Below, in pieces: positions 1 to 8,400 of a DNA stretch of 10,032 bases. Every line of letters starts with the position of its first letter. Position 1 is the stretch's first letter. Under the pieces are notes generated by a model. It was not told the DNA's origin and made no database searches. It saw only the letters and a list, made by a program, of their open reading frames with translations. Made by a program: the position numbers and the translations under genes. Origin of the DNA: Sphingobacteriales bacterium (lineage in GTDB: Bacteria > Bacteroidota > Bacteroidia > Sphingobacteriales > Sphingobacteriaceae); the NCBI GenBank assembly GCA_947478655.1, contig CANJWU010000032.1:1-10032 (forward strand), in the 5' to 3' direction.

Positions 1-752
1 CTTATTCGATAGACCGCATGAAACTGTCGAATAATTTAATGAAAAAATTAAAATCAAAATACATTAAAGAAGGACAGTCATATCAAGAAATGCGCAATGC
101 TTATTTAGTAGCAGCAGGCGAATACAATACGGCGGCAGCTGTTATTTCGAGATACATAGGTGGCGTTTATATTGACAGAAGTTTTCCGGAGCAAAAAAGC
201 GCTGTAAAGCCTATTACCGCTGTAAGTTATGCAGATCAAAAAAGAGCAATGAAAGCTTTATCTGACTATGTTTTTGCACCTAAAGCCTTTGACTTACCTG
301 CAGATTTATATCAATACTTGCAATACCAAAGAAGAGGATTTAATGGCGGAAATGAAGATGTAAAAATACACGAACGCGTGTTAAATATTCAAAAAGGAAT
401 TTTTGCGCACATTTTAAGTGCCAATGTTTTAAAGCGAATTTCGGATGGTGGTTTATATGGCAATCAATACGGCGTTTCGGAAATGATGAACGATTTAACG
501 ACTGCCATTTTTAATGCCGATGCCCAAACAGCTGTGAATGGATTCAGACAAAACTTACAATTGGCTTATGTAAATAATTTAATTGAAATCGTAAACAGTT
601 CGAATTATGATTACAGGGCGCAATCAAATGCTTTAGCAAATCTGAGAAAAATAAAATCAATTGCAGGAGCAGCAGCTGCGCTAGCAGATCCAGATTCAAA
701 GGCACACAGAGCCAATGTGATTTACACAATCAATAAAGGTTTAGAGAAATAA
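1..752 (+). CDS. Zinc-dependent metalloprotease of DUF5117/DUF4953 type, C-terminal fragment
   Basis: This is the C-terminal part of a large secreted zinc metalloprotease common in Bacteroidota. The reading frame is open to the left edge (first full codon at base 3, no stop), so the Met at base 18 is probably internal and about 249 residues are visible. Recognition rests on the tail region: a segment reading GQSYQEMRNAYLVAAGEY, then SRYIGGVYIDRSF, then a stretch around VFAPKAFDLP. Together these match the helical C-terminal region I know from DUF4953 (Met-zincin-like) proteins, where they lie downstream of the HExxH zinc site. That catalytic motif is not in the window, so activity cannot be judged here. 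The protein ends with a TAA at 750-752, followed 18 bases later by a strong terminator. The family assignment is by recalled motif similarity. Substrate and role are unknown. Confidence 0.8.
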   Translation, partial: YSIDRMKLSNNLMKKLKSKYIKEGQSYQEMRNAYLVAAGEYNTAAAVISRYIGGVYIDRSFPEQKSAVKPITAVSYADQKRAMKALSDYVFAPKAFDLPADLYQYLQYQRRGFNGGNEDVKIHERVLNIQKGIFAHILSANVLKRISDGGLYGNQYGVSEMMNDLTTAIFNADAQTAVNGFRQNLQLAYVNNLIEIVNSSNYDYRAQSNALANLRKIKSIAGAAAALADPDSKAHRANVIYTINKGLEK

Positions 753-770
753 TTTTTAAACTCAACATAA

Positions 771-804
771 AAAAAGGGCTCGTATAATTACGAGCCCTTT
801 TTTT
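771..804. terminator. Bidirectional intrinsic terminator between convergent genes
   Basis: A perfect inverted repeat has arms at 771-782 (AAAAAGGGCTCG) and 791-802 (CGAGCCCTTTTT). Two more base pairs (783-784 with 789-790) extend it inward and leave a 4-base loop. A T-run follows the right arm on the plus strand and an A-run (769-775) precedes the left arm, so it can end transcription from both sides. It serves the plus-strand protease gene and the minus-strand epimerase gene, whose stop codon at 803-805 directly abuts the hairpin. Confidence 0.93.
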
Positions 805-1816
805 ATTTTAAAATCAGACCTAGTCCTGCGCTTTTCGATAACTGAATTTTGCCATCATATAAAAGTGGCGCTTCGAAAGGATTATTCTTTACCATCCAAG
901 GACTGTCTAGGTCGCAATAATCTACTTGAGGTGCAAGTGCAGCCGCAGCATAAATACCACAAGAAGTTTCGCTCATACAACCCATCATTATTTTCAAATC
1001 TAATTCACGCGCCTTGGCAATCATTTTTTGTGCTTCGGCAATACCAGTCGATTTCATTAATTTAATATTGATGCCATGAAATGCATTCGCAATATTTTCA
1101 ATATCGTATAAGCGTCTGCAGGATTCGTCCGCAAACAAAGGTAAAGGAGATTTTGCTTTCAACCATTCCATATCTTCCAGCTGGTTAATTTCTAGGGGCT
1201 GTTCGATGATGTGCACATTTTGAGTAGCCAACCATTCAATCATTTCCAAGGCATGTTCTTTGCTGCCCCATCCTCTGTTTGCATCAACATAAATGGGTTT
1301 ATCGCTCATTGACCTAATGGTATTGATAATGGCTTGATCTTGATCTGAGCCTAATTTTACTTTGATAAAATGAAAGGGCGCTGCATCTTTCATTTTGATA
1401 GCAATAATCTCGGGATGATCGATGCCTATGGTAAAAGAAGTGAAGGGCATTTTCGCAGGATCAGAACCAAGCAATTCGTAACATGGAATTCCTTTTATTT
1501 TAGCTATTAAATCGTGAAGGGCAATATCTATTGCCGCTTTTGCAGCATGGTGCCCAGGCTCTAAATTATCAATGTACTCAATGATGGACAAATATTCGCT
1601 TGGCTCAAAATTCCGCAAACTTACTTTCGAAAAAAAGTGACTCGCACTTTCTTGTGTTTCTCCTAAATAGGGCGGCATAGAAGCTTCTCCATATCCAATC
1701 AATCCTTCGTATTGCAAGCGAACCAATGCAATTGGAGTATTGGTTCGAGAAAAGTTTGAAATACTAAAAGGGTAATTTAATTCTAGCGAGAATGGTTCTG
1801 TGTGAAATTCGATCAT
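803..1816 (-). CDS. Dipeptide epimerase, enolase superfamily (L-Ala-D/L-Glu epimerase type)
   Basis: The 337-residue protein belongs to the muconate-lactonizing subgroup of the enolase superfamily. Visible landmarks are the KxK pair K152/K154 (IKVKLG), Mg2+ ligands D178 (VDAN), E205 (IIEQP) and D230 (ADES), and the opposite catalytic lysine K252 (NIKLMKSTGI). A late DxD motif, D302-L-D304, follows. In characterised dipeptide epimerases such a DxD binds the substrate alpha-ammonium group, which favours this activity over muconate cycloisomerase or o-succinylbenzoate synthase. R24 lies where I recall the B. subtilis enzyme having an arginine that contacts the glutamate side chain; this needs an alignment. 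The expected reaction is cytoplasmic epimerisation of L-Ala-D-Glu from murein peptides to L-Ala-L-Glu, which normal peptidases can then cut. Bacteroidota members differ in dipeptide preference, so exact substrate is uncertain. The gene stands alone, divergent from its neighbour. The start at 1816 gives the full-length capping domain. Confidence 0.9.
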   Translation of the reverse strand: MIEFHTEPFSLELNYPFSISNFSRTNTPIALVRLQYEGLIGYGEASMPPYLGETQESASHFFSKVSLRNFEPSEYLSIIEYIDNLEPGHHAAKAAIDIALHDLIAKIKGIPCYELLGSDPAKMPFTSFTIGIDHPEIIAIKMKDAAPFHFIKVKLGSDQDQAIINTIRSMSDKPIYVDANRGWGSKEHALEMIEWLATQNVHIIEQPLEINQLEDMEWLKAKSPLPLFADESCRRLYDIENIANAFHGINIKLMKSTGIAEAQKMIAKARELDLKIMMGCMSETSCGIYAAAALAPQVDYCDLDSPWMVKNNPFEAPLLYDGKIQLSKSAGLGLILK

Positions 1817-1854
1817 AGCTTTTCTATAAAATCAATACAATTCAAATCATTTAT

Positions 1855-1862
1855 TACTTTTG
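1855..1862 (+). promoter_or_regulatory. Bacteroidota -7 promoter element (TAnnTTTG) for the 311-residue gene
   Basis: TACTTTTG matches the Bacteroidota -7 consensus TAnnTTTG exactly and ends 12 bases before the ATG at 1875, implying a leader of only a few bases. I see no good -33 TTG at the normal distance upstream. The 58-base gap must also hold the promoter of the divergent epimerase gene. A minus-strand TATATTTA (1863-1870) is one base off the consensus and could serve it. No Shine-Dalgarno sequence precedes either start. Confidence 0.45.
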
Positions 1863-1874
1863 TAAATATAGATT

Positions 1875-2810
1875 ATGCAAGAGACTTTATACAATCCATT
1901 TATCAATTTTGAGTTTAGGGCTAACACCTGCTTTTTGACTGGCGAAAAACTCGAGGAGTCTAGCGCGCCATTATATATATTTCCTGAATGGATAATGGAT
2001 GCTTTTGCGTTAAAAGAGCAGCCTTTTAAACTATTAGACGAAACCTATACCACTTACGGAAAACTAAGCCTGCCTTGTAGTCAAAAAGCGAAAGAAAAAA
2101 TAGCATTGCTACAAAATCAGGTTGCCGCAGCTTTTGAAAATCCAACAGGTCTTGCACAAATTTCGGAATGGACCTTATTTTTTTGGTCTGGTTTAATTTC
2201 TTACGGTTTAATTTATAAAGAAGTAAAGCACGGCCTAATCAATCAGCAAAGAGGAGAGATTTTTGATTTATCACCAGCCTTAGTCGAAAAGTTTAAAAAT
2301 CTTTTATTTTTTTTACAAGGCATTATTTTTGAAATAGATGCCGAAGAGGCTAAGCCATTTTCCTTATTTATTTTAAATGTTGAAAACGACGAAAGCCTTG
2401 CTCCATTTGAGCATCGAAACGAAATTAACACCATGACATTTTTATTGCGAATAAAAAGTAAGGCCATTTTAATTTGTCTACAAGACAATGGTGCAAATAA
2501 AATTTATCATCAAAATTTATTCGAAAAAATAAATAATCAGCCTATTACGGCAAAACAATTACAAGAATTTTGCGCAAAAGTTTTTTATTCAAATTATTTA
2601 TTTAATCAAATTATGCAATATGATTTTGTGATACATCAACATAAAATTTATGTGAGTGCTTTAAATGGTTTCTTTACTAAAGCGCCATTCGACGAATGGG
2701 TAAATAAAACCTATGCGCAAGTGCTCGAAGCATTTTGGAAACCCTGGAATTACACTTTAATGGATATATTAAAAGATCCAAATAACCCAATTTCGGCCTT
2801 TGAAAGCTAA
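1875..2810 (+). CDS. Conserved hypothetical protein, possible degenerate HNH-like N-terminus
   Basis: I do not recognise a named family. The 311-residue product has no signal peptide and no convincing membrane segment, so it is probably cytoplasmic. The N-terminal 70 residues carry C19-F-L-T-G (17-25 region), IFPEW at 35-39 and LPCS at 66-69. This order recalls HNH-type modules, where a CxxC, an H/FPxWL and a later CxxC/H occur, but here each pair has only one cysteine (C19, C68) and the usual histidines are missing. A metal site is therefore unlikely as it stands. The rest is rich in aromatic and lysine residues, with a hydrophobic helix near 99-114 (EWTLFFWSGLISYG), an HRNEIN segment near 180 and a WKPWNY segment near 288-293. 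The gene is divergent from the epimerase and has its own likely promoter. The next gene starts 65 bases downstream with no clear terminator between, so partial co-transcription is possible. Confidence 0.75.
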   Translation: MQETLYNPFINFEFRANTCFLTGEKLEESSAPLYIFPEWIMDAFALKEQPFKLLDETYTTYGKLSLPCSQKAKEKIALLQNQVAAAFENPTGLAQISEWTLFFWSGLISYGLIYKEVKHGLINQQRGEIFDLSPALVEKFKNLLFFLQGIIFEIDAEEAKPFSLFILNVENDESLAPFEHRNEINTMTFLLRIKSKAILICLQDNGANKIYHQNLFEKINNQPITAKQLQEFCAKVFYSNYLFNQIMQYDFVIHQHKIYVSALNGFFTKAPFDEWVNKTYAQVLEAFWKPWNYTLMDILKDPNNPISAFES

Positions 2811-2817
2811 AATTAGC

Positions 2818-2844
2818 TTGTTTATCCCAATTTTATTAACTTGC
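2818..2844 (+). promoter_or_regulatory. Candidate promoter for the secreted propeller protein
   Basis: A TTG at 2818-2820 is followed after 16 bases by TAACTTG at 2837-2843. This resembles a Bacteroidota -33 TTG and a -7 TAnnTTTG one T short. It would give a leader of about 25 A-rich bases without a Shine-Dalgarno sequence before the ATG at 2876, which is normal for this phylum. The match is imperfect, so the call is tentative. Confidence 0.3.
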
Positions 2845-2875
2845 AAAAGATTTATACATCCACAAAAAACAGATT

Positions 2876-4252
2876 ATGAAAAGAAAACTTTTACTCTTAT
2901 TATCATTGGTAGTTGCAGGATTTTCTGCATCTGCTCAACAAGCATTTCATGTGCAAAATTCTGGATTCACAACAGCTTCTAGAGGCATCAACGATTTTGA
3001 TGTAATAGATTCAAATATTGTATGGGCTGTCGCTTACGATGGTTCTGGCGGAGCTGCAACTATTCGCGATTTTAGTGTAACTACCGATGGTGGTTATTCT
3101 TGGTTAGCAGGTGCAGTAAAAGGAACAACTGCTACTGCATTAAACAATTACGGCTTAGCAAATATTTCTGCAATTGATGCAAATACGGCTTATGCTTCTA
3201 TCTACCCAGTAACCGCTGCAATTGGCTTACAAGGTATTTATAAAACAGTAAACGCTGGTGCAAACTGGACGAAAATTTCTGCAGGTACATTTACCAATGC
3301 AAGTTCTTTTATTAATTTGGTGCATTTCTTTGATGCACAAAATGGTATTGCAGCTGGCGATCCAGCAAATGGTTATTTTGAAATTTATACTACTGCCGAT
3401 GGTGGTGTTACTTGGAATCGCGTACCTAGTGCAAATATTCCATGTACGCCTTTAGCTACTGAATATGGAACGGTTGGATATTTTGCTGCTCATGATAGCA
3501 CATTTGTTTATCCAACTACCTTCGGTCGTATTTTATTGAGTAAAGACATGGGCCAAACTTGGGCTTTAGGTACAACGCCATTAGATAGCACAGATGGAAC
3601 CGCAATTCCAAGCATCTCTTTTCAAGATAATGATTTTGCTGTTGCAGTAATGGCAAACACAACTGCAGCGGTTAATACATTTATCATTTCTGAAGATGGT
3701 GGATTAACTTGGGATTATGCAGGCATCGATACGGTTGCTGGTGTATATGATTTCAATGCAATTGAAAATGTAGCTGGTACAGATACTTGGTTTACTACTT
3801 CAGCTAATTCAACTTCGGGTGGAATGGGCGCAGCATATACAGAAGATGGTGCACAAACTTGGATCAGCATCGATAAAGACCAACATACTTGTATTCGTTT
3901 CAACGACATCAACAACGGATGGGCTGGTGGATTCAATACCTCTGCAACCGCAGGTGGTGTAGCTAAATGGGGTTCTGTTAGAACTGCGGCAGGCATATCA
4001 AATAATAAAGTAGATGGTTTCGAAGTATATCCTAACCCTTCAACTGGCAAGTTTTATGTTAAAGCAAATGTAAAAGGAGCTTCTTCAATTAAGGTAATGG
4101 ATTTAACAGGTAGAGTTGTATTCGAAGAAAACTACCCAACAAAATCATTGTTATTTACTTCGGTAGATTTAACTAAGCAAGCAGCTGGAATTTATTTCGT
4201 AGCAGTTCGCGAAGGAAACAATGTGGCTATTCAAAAAGTAAGCGTACAGTAA
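2876..4252 (+). CDS. Secreted Asp-box/YCF48-like beta-propeller protein with T9SS type A sorting domain
   Basis: The 458-residue protein starts with a Sec signal peptide (MKRKLLLLLSLVVAGFSASA), with likely cleavage after A20. The body carries six Asp-box-like motifs of the S/T-x-D-x-G-x-T-W kind, ending at W76, W131, W180, W229, W279 and W329. The third to sixth are the clearest (ADGGVTW, SKDMGQTW, SEDGGLTW, TEDGAQTW). Spacing of 49-55 residues fits one motif per blade of a six- or seven-bladed propeller, as in BNR/sialidase-like or YCF48-like folds. Asp boxes are structural, so they do not show enzyme activity, and I see no sialidase catalytic set. From about residue 383 the tail YPNPSTG ... 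SSIKVMDLTGRVV ... LTKQAAGIYFVAV is a textbook type A type IX secretion sorting domain, which directs export across the outer membrane and removal of the tail. The product is likely surface-bound or released. Function is unknown; adhesion or glycan binding is possible. A terminator follows directly. Confidence 0.92.
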   Translation: MKRKLLLLLSLVVAGFSASAQQAFHVQNSGFTTASRGINDFDVIDSNIVWAVAYDGSGGAATIRDFSVTTDGGYSWLAGAVKGTTATALNNYGLANISAIDANTAYASIYPVTAAIGLQGIYKTVNAGANWTKISAGTFTNASSFINLVHFFDAQNGIAAGDPANGYFEIYTTADGGVTWNRVPSANIPCTPLATEYGTVGYFAAHDSTFVYPTTFGRILLSKDMGQTWALGTTPLDSTDGTAIPSISFQDNDFAVAVMANTTAAVNTFIISEDGGLTWDYAGIDTVAGVYDFNAIENVAGTDTWFTTSANSTSGGMGAAYTEDGAQTWISIDKDQHTCIRFNDINNGWAGGFNTSATAGGVAKWGSVRTAAGISNNKVDGFEVYPNPSTGKFYVKANVKGASSIKVMDLTGRVVFEENYPTKSLLFTSVDLTKQAAGIYFVAVREGNNVAIQKVSVQ

Positions 4253-4266
4253 TTTATATAACACTA

Positions 4267-4300
4267 AGAAAAGGCGGGCTTGTCCCGCCTTTTCTGTTTT
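4267..4300 (+). terminator. Intrinsic terminator after the propeller gene
   Basis: A perfect 12-bp stem pairs 4267-4278 (AGAAAAGGCGGG) with 4284-4295 (CCCGCCTTTTCT) around the 5-base loop CTTGT, followed by GTTTT. It lies 14 bases after the TAA of the propeller gene and separates it from the anmK operon. The A-run in the left arm could also make it work weakly on the other strand, but no minus-strand gene enters from the right. Confidence 0.93.
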
Positions 4301-4327
4301 ATGCCTATAAAATAATTATATTCGCTT

Positions 4328-5395
4328 ATGCAAGTATATCATGTGATTGGCTTGATGTCTGGCACTTCTTTAGATGGTGTAGATTTAGCCTATTGTAAAT
4401 TTATTTTAACGAATAATGGTTGGGAATATGAAATTATTCATACAGCATGTTACCCTTATTCCGAAGATTGGAAAGTTAAATTAGCCAATGCAGAAAACAC
4501 ATCGGCTTTAGCCATACATTTATTAGACACCGCCCTAGGGGAATATTTTTCCGAAAACATTAGCGAGTTTATAAAAAAACATCATATAATTGAGCTTGAT
4601 TTTATTGCTTCGCATGGCCATACCATTTTTCATCAACCAGAAAATGGCTTAACATTGCAAATTGGCGCAGGTGCTGTAATTGCTGTAAACACTGGCATAA
4701 CCACCATTTGCGATTTTAGAAAAATGGATGTAGCGATGGGCGGACAAGGTGCACCTTTGGTGCCAATTGGCGATAGAGATTTATTCTCATCATATAATTA
4801 CTGTTTAAACATTGGTGGCATTGCCAATATTTCTTTCGAATTAAACGGTCAAAGATTAGCCTTCGATATTTGTCCAGCAAATATGATATTGAATCATTAT
4901 TTGTCAGATAAGAATCTATTGTTTGACAACGAAGGATTATTAGCAAGATCGGGCACGGTAAATGCCGAGCTATTAGCCGAATTAAATAAATTAGATTATT
5001 ATCATCAAGCATTTCCAAAATCTTTAGGAAAAGAATGGGTGCTGCAAAACATTTATCCAAGGGTAGCTAAATATAACTTAAGCGAAAATCATATTTTAGC
5101 AACATTGGTAGAACACATTGCCATGCAAATTGCTGCATGTATTCAGGGCGAAATACCGGCTTCGATGCTAATTACCGGCGGCGGAGCCTATCATGCCTTT
5201 TTAATTGAAAGAATAACTGCACATACTCATGTGCAATTAATCATCCCAAGTAGCGTATTGATAGAGTTTAAAGAAGCTTTAGTATTTGCGTTTTTGGGTG
5301 TGTTAAGATATAGAAACGAAAATAATTGCTTAGCATCTGTAACCGGTGCTCAAAAAAATAATTGTGGCGGACAAATATTTTTCGTAAAAAATTAA
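4328..5395 (+). CDS. anmK: Anhydro-N-acetylmuramic acid kinase
   Basis: AnmK phosphorylates 1,6-anhydro-MurNAc while opening its anhydro ring to give MurNAc-6-phosphate, feeding murein sugars back into metabolism via the MurQ etherase. The 355-residue length is close to the usual 360-370. Visible family blocks are the N-terminal ATP-site loop GLMSGTSLDGVD (8-19), ASHGHTIFH (94-102), LQIGAG (110-115), DFRKMDVAMGGQGAPLVP (129-146), NIGGIANIS (161-169), ITGGGAYH (282-289) and the tail EALVFAFLG ... SVTGA (316-341). The block usually written DTGPGN reads DICPAN here (180-185). It keeps the aspartate D180, which I take to be the catalytic base, and the asparagine. This variant form is, as I recall, common in Bacteroidota. 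The gene is the first of a predicted operon, with the histidine kinase ATG five bases after its stop. No murQ is visible. The start is fixed by the GLMSGTS motif eight residues in. Confidence 0.95.
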   Translation: MQVYHVIGLMSGTSLDGVDLAYCKFILTNNGWEYEIIHTACYPYSEDWKVKLANAENTSALAIHLLDTALGEYFSENISEFIKKHHIIELDFIASHGHTIFHQPENGLTLQIGAGAVIAVNTGITTICDFRKMDVAMGGQGAPLVPIGDRDLFSSYNYCLNIGGIANISFELNGQRLAFDICPANMILNHYLSDKNLLFDNEGLLARSGTVNAELLAELNKLDYYHQAFPKSLGKEWVLQNIYPRVAKYNLSENHILATLVEHIAMQIAACIQGEIPASMLITGGGAYHAFLIERITAHTHVQLIIPSSVLIEFKEALVFAFLGVLRYRNENNCLASVTGAQKNNCGGQIFFVKN

Positions 5396-5400
5396 TTTAA

Positions 5401-8400
5401 ATGAGTAGCATAAAATATACGCCTAAGTTTTTTCTTTTCATTGCGCTGTTATTTTCTTTAGCAGCAGCAATTAGTATATATTTTTATCAACCAAAGCAGC
5501 TACTCAGCCGCAGTGCAAATAAAATTCAAACAATCATTCATCATGATTTAAAAAACGCAAAGCTGTTTTTAGCAGACACACTTATTCAAAATATTTTACT
5601 ATCGCAAAGCCCTAAAGCCAATAAAAGCAAATGGCAAGCGCTTAATCGATTAGCAAAATCTCAAAATGCGATGGCAATCGTTTATCATAAAAATCGATTA
5701 CAATATTGGACATCTAATGCGCTTGGATTTTCCGAAAGCGAACTAAAGGCCTTGCCAAATTATTCTTTTAAAAAGCATAAAAACGCCTACTATATTATAT
5801 TTAAAGAAACTAAATTAGCCAATACATTACTCTTTGTATTGCCAGTTAAATCTTCGTTTGCATATGAAAACGAGTATTTGCAAAACAAATTCGATGCGCA
5901 TTTAAAGGTACCCGAATATATATTATTGAATCAAGCAAATGCATCAGACGGTAAAGACATCCTAGACCTTAATGGGAAAAAATTATTTCAAGTATCACTC
6001 GATCTTAATAAACTGGCAGCGCATCATTTTTACACAAGAGCTTGCTTAGAGATGCTTGCTATCATTTTTACACTCATTGCATTGGTAGTGTATTTATTAC
6101 TTATAGCCAAAAGAAAATCGAATGTAATTGCGCTATTAACACTATTCGCGTGTTTGTTAAGCATCAGAACCGCCACATTTCATTTTAAATTTCCAGCAGA
6201 AATTTTTAGACTTCCAATATTCAATCCTAATTTATTTGCCAGTAATTTTATTTTTCCGTCACTCGGCGACCTAGCTTTTAATCTCATTTTAATTTTTGTT
6301 TTAGTCTGGTTTATTTCTAAAACATTTGTTCATCAAAAAAAAGTAAATACAATTACTACGCTATTGTTTTTACAAGCAGCAGTATTGATGCTTAGTTACG
6401 GATTAATAGCACTCGTAAAGGCCTTGGTTTTAGATTCGAGTATCTCTTTTGATTTTTTTAATATAGAGACACTAACTGCGCACAGTTTAATGGGCTTAGC
6501 TATTATATCACTCGCTTGTTATACGGTGTATTTGTGTTTATTTACTTTAGCAGCAATAGTTGATCAAAATTATTTACGCAAGCAATGGAAATTAGCAAGC
6601 CTATGTATGCTCTTTATTTTAACGATTGCTTATTTTTTAGCAAGCACTTTATTTATTATTGCTTTTTTATCTTTTGTTGTATTGTGGGTACTATTTAAAA
6701 GCAAGTTTTCTGATCGACATCATTTTACAGTCGCTGCAATTTTATCTATTATTTCTTTATTTGTTATTCAATCGGTTTATTTATTAAGTATAAATATTGA
6801 ATCAAAAGAAATTCAAAACAGGGAGTTGCTTGTTGCTAAATTAGAAATTGCAAACGATCCCATTGCGGAATATCTCTTAGATAGCATATTAATCAAAGCA
6901 AGCAATGATCCTAGCATTATCAATCAATTAGCTAAAACGCAGCCAAATAGTCGCCAAATAATAGAAAAATTAAATGCGAATTATTTAAATGGATACTTTT
7001 CAAAATATAGCAGAACGGGAGATGTTTATTTTCTTAATAAGAAAAAAGACCGCGAAAAATACGAGCAATTAGATTCGTTTATTATTAAAAATTGTGAACC
7101 CACTACCAATCAAGGTTTGTTTTTTCTAACCAATAATTACGGGCAGCTAAATTATTTCGCGAAAATTAAGTACAACATAAATAATAGCAGCGCATGGGTG
7201 GTTATGGCCATCAACGCAAATTATTTTAGAGAAGAAAATATTTATCCAGAATTATTTCTAGAAGGAAATTTAAGGATCAATAAAGATTTTAGCCAATACG
7301 CTTATGCAATATATAAATCAAATAAATTAATTTCTCAAAAAGGCGATTATCCTTATAAAACAAAACCCAATGAGTTTTTAATCAACAACAATTCAAGCCA
7401 AGTGATGAATGGCTATAAGCACTTGGTTTACCGACCAAATAAAGAAGTTCTGATTGTGGTTAGTAAAGCTAAAAATAGCCTAGTAAATTATATTTCCTTT
7501 TTTGCGTATGTGTTTTTAATTTTTCTAATATTATTTCTGATCATATATTTTATTGGCATTTTACTAAACGAAACACAAGTTCAATTTACTTTTTCGGCCA
7601 TTTCCAAACGATTGCAATTGTTATTTAAAACCAGGGTGCAATTATCATTACTTTTTACGATTATTATTTCTATCACTATTATGGGCGTGGTTACTTATCA
7701 ATATATAAGCAATTTAAACAGCTCCCAACAAGAAGAAATATTAAGTAAAAACTTGCATGCAATTCAACAGGTTATTATTAAAAAAGTGGGAACGCAAGCC
7801 ATAGCCAAATCTGTTCAGCAAGATGATTTTGTGCAATCATTTCAACAAGTTGCAGATTTATATCAGCGCGATATTAATTTATATGCCCTCAATGGCGATT
7901 TACTATTAAGTACGCGCCCTATGTTGGTTCAATCTGGCATAACTGCTAACTGCATGAATCCTAGCGCCTATATCAGCTTGTCGTTAGATGCACAATCTGA
8001 AATTATTACCAAAGAACAAGTGGGTAATTTAAATTATCTATCTGCATATATACCTATTAGCAATACCAATTCAGAAATCATTGCCTATTTAAATTTGCCT
8101 TATTTTGCTAATGCAACAGATTACAATCAAAAGATAGCGGTTTTTATTACTACCATTATTAACAGTTATGTTTTAATTATTTTCTTGATTGCTATTATTG
8201 CATTTTTTATTGCTAAATCAATTACCGCACCGCTCAGCCTAATTCAAGATCAACTTATTAAAATTAAACTTGGTCAAAAAATGAAAACGATTAATTGGAA
8301 TCGAAATGACGAAATAGGTTCCTTGATTAAAGCGTATAATAAAATGATTCTTGATTTAGAAGAAAGCGCAAATAAATTAGCGAAATCTGAAAGAGAGAGT

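Noticed and set aside
18..20. ATG at base 18 as the true start of the first gene
   Set aside because: The frame is open to the left edge, and the encoded protein matches only the C-terminal part of a much larger metalloprotease family.
2800..2982. Short plus-strand open frame overlapping the start of the propeller gene
   Set aside because: It overlaps the signal-peptide region of the clearly real gene in another frame, has no family features and has no initiation context.
3715..4050. Minus-strand open frame of 111 codons inside the propeller gene
   Set aside because: It is a proline- and alanine-rich shadow of the opposite-strand coding sequence, with no promoter and no family features.
2876..4252. 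Sialidase or other glycosidase assignment for the propeller protein
   Set aside because: Asp boxes alone are structural, and no catalytic arginine triad with nucleophile tyrosine could be picked out.
4317..4324. TATATTCG as a -7 promoter element for anmK
   Set aside because: It is one base off consensus and only three bases from the ATG, so the transcript would start at or inside the coding sequence. A later start would destroy the conserved GLMSGTS motif.
4716..5060. Minus-strand open frame of 114 codons inside anmK
   Set aside because: It lies fully antisense to conserved AnmK blocks. The low-complexity Leu/Ile-rich translation looks like a coding shadow.
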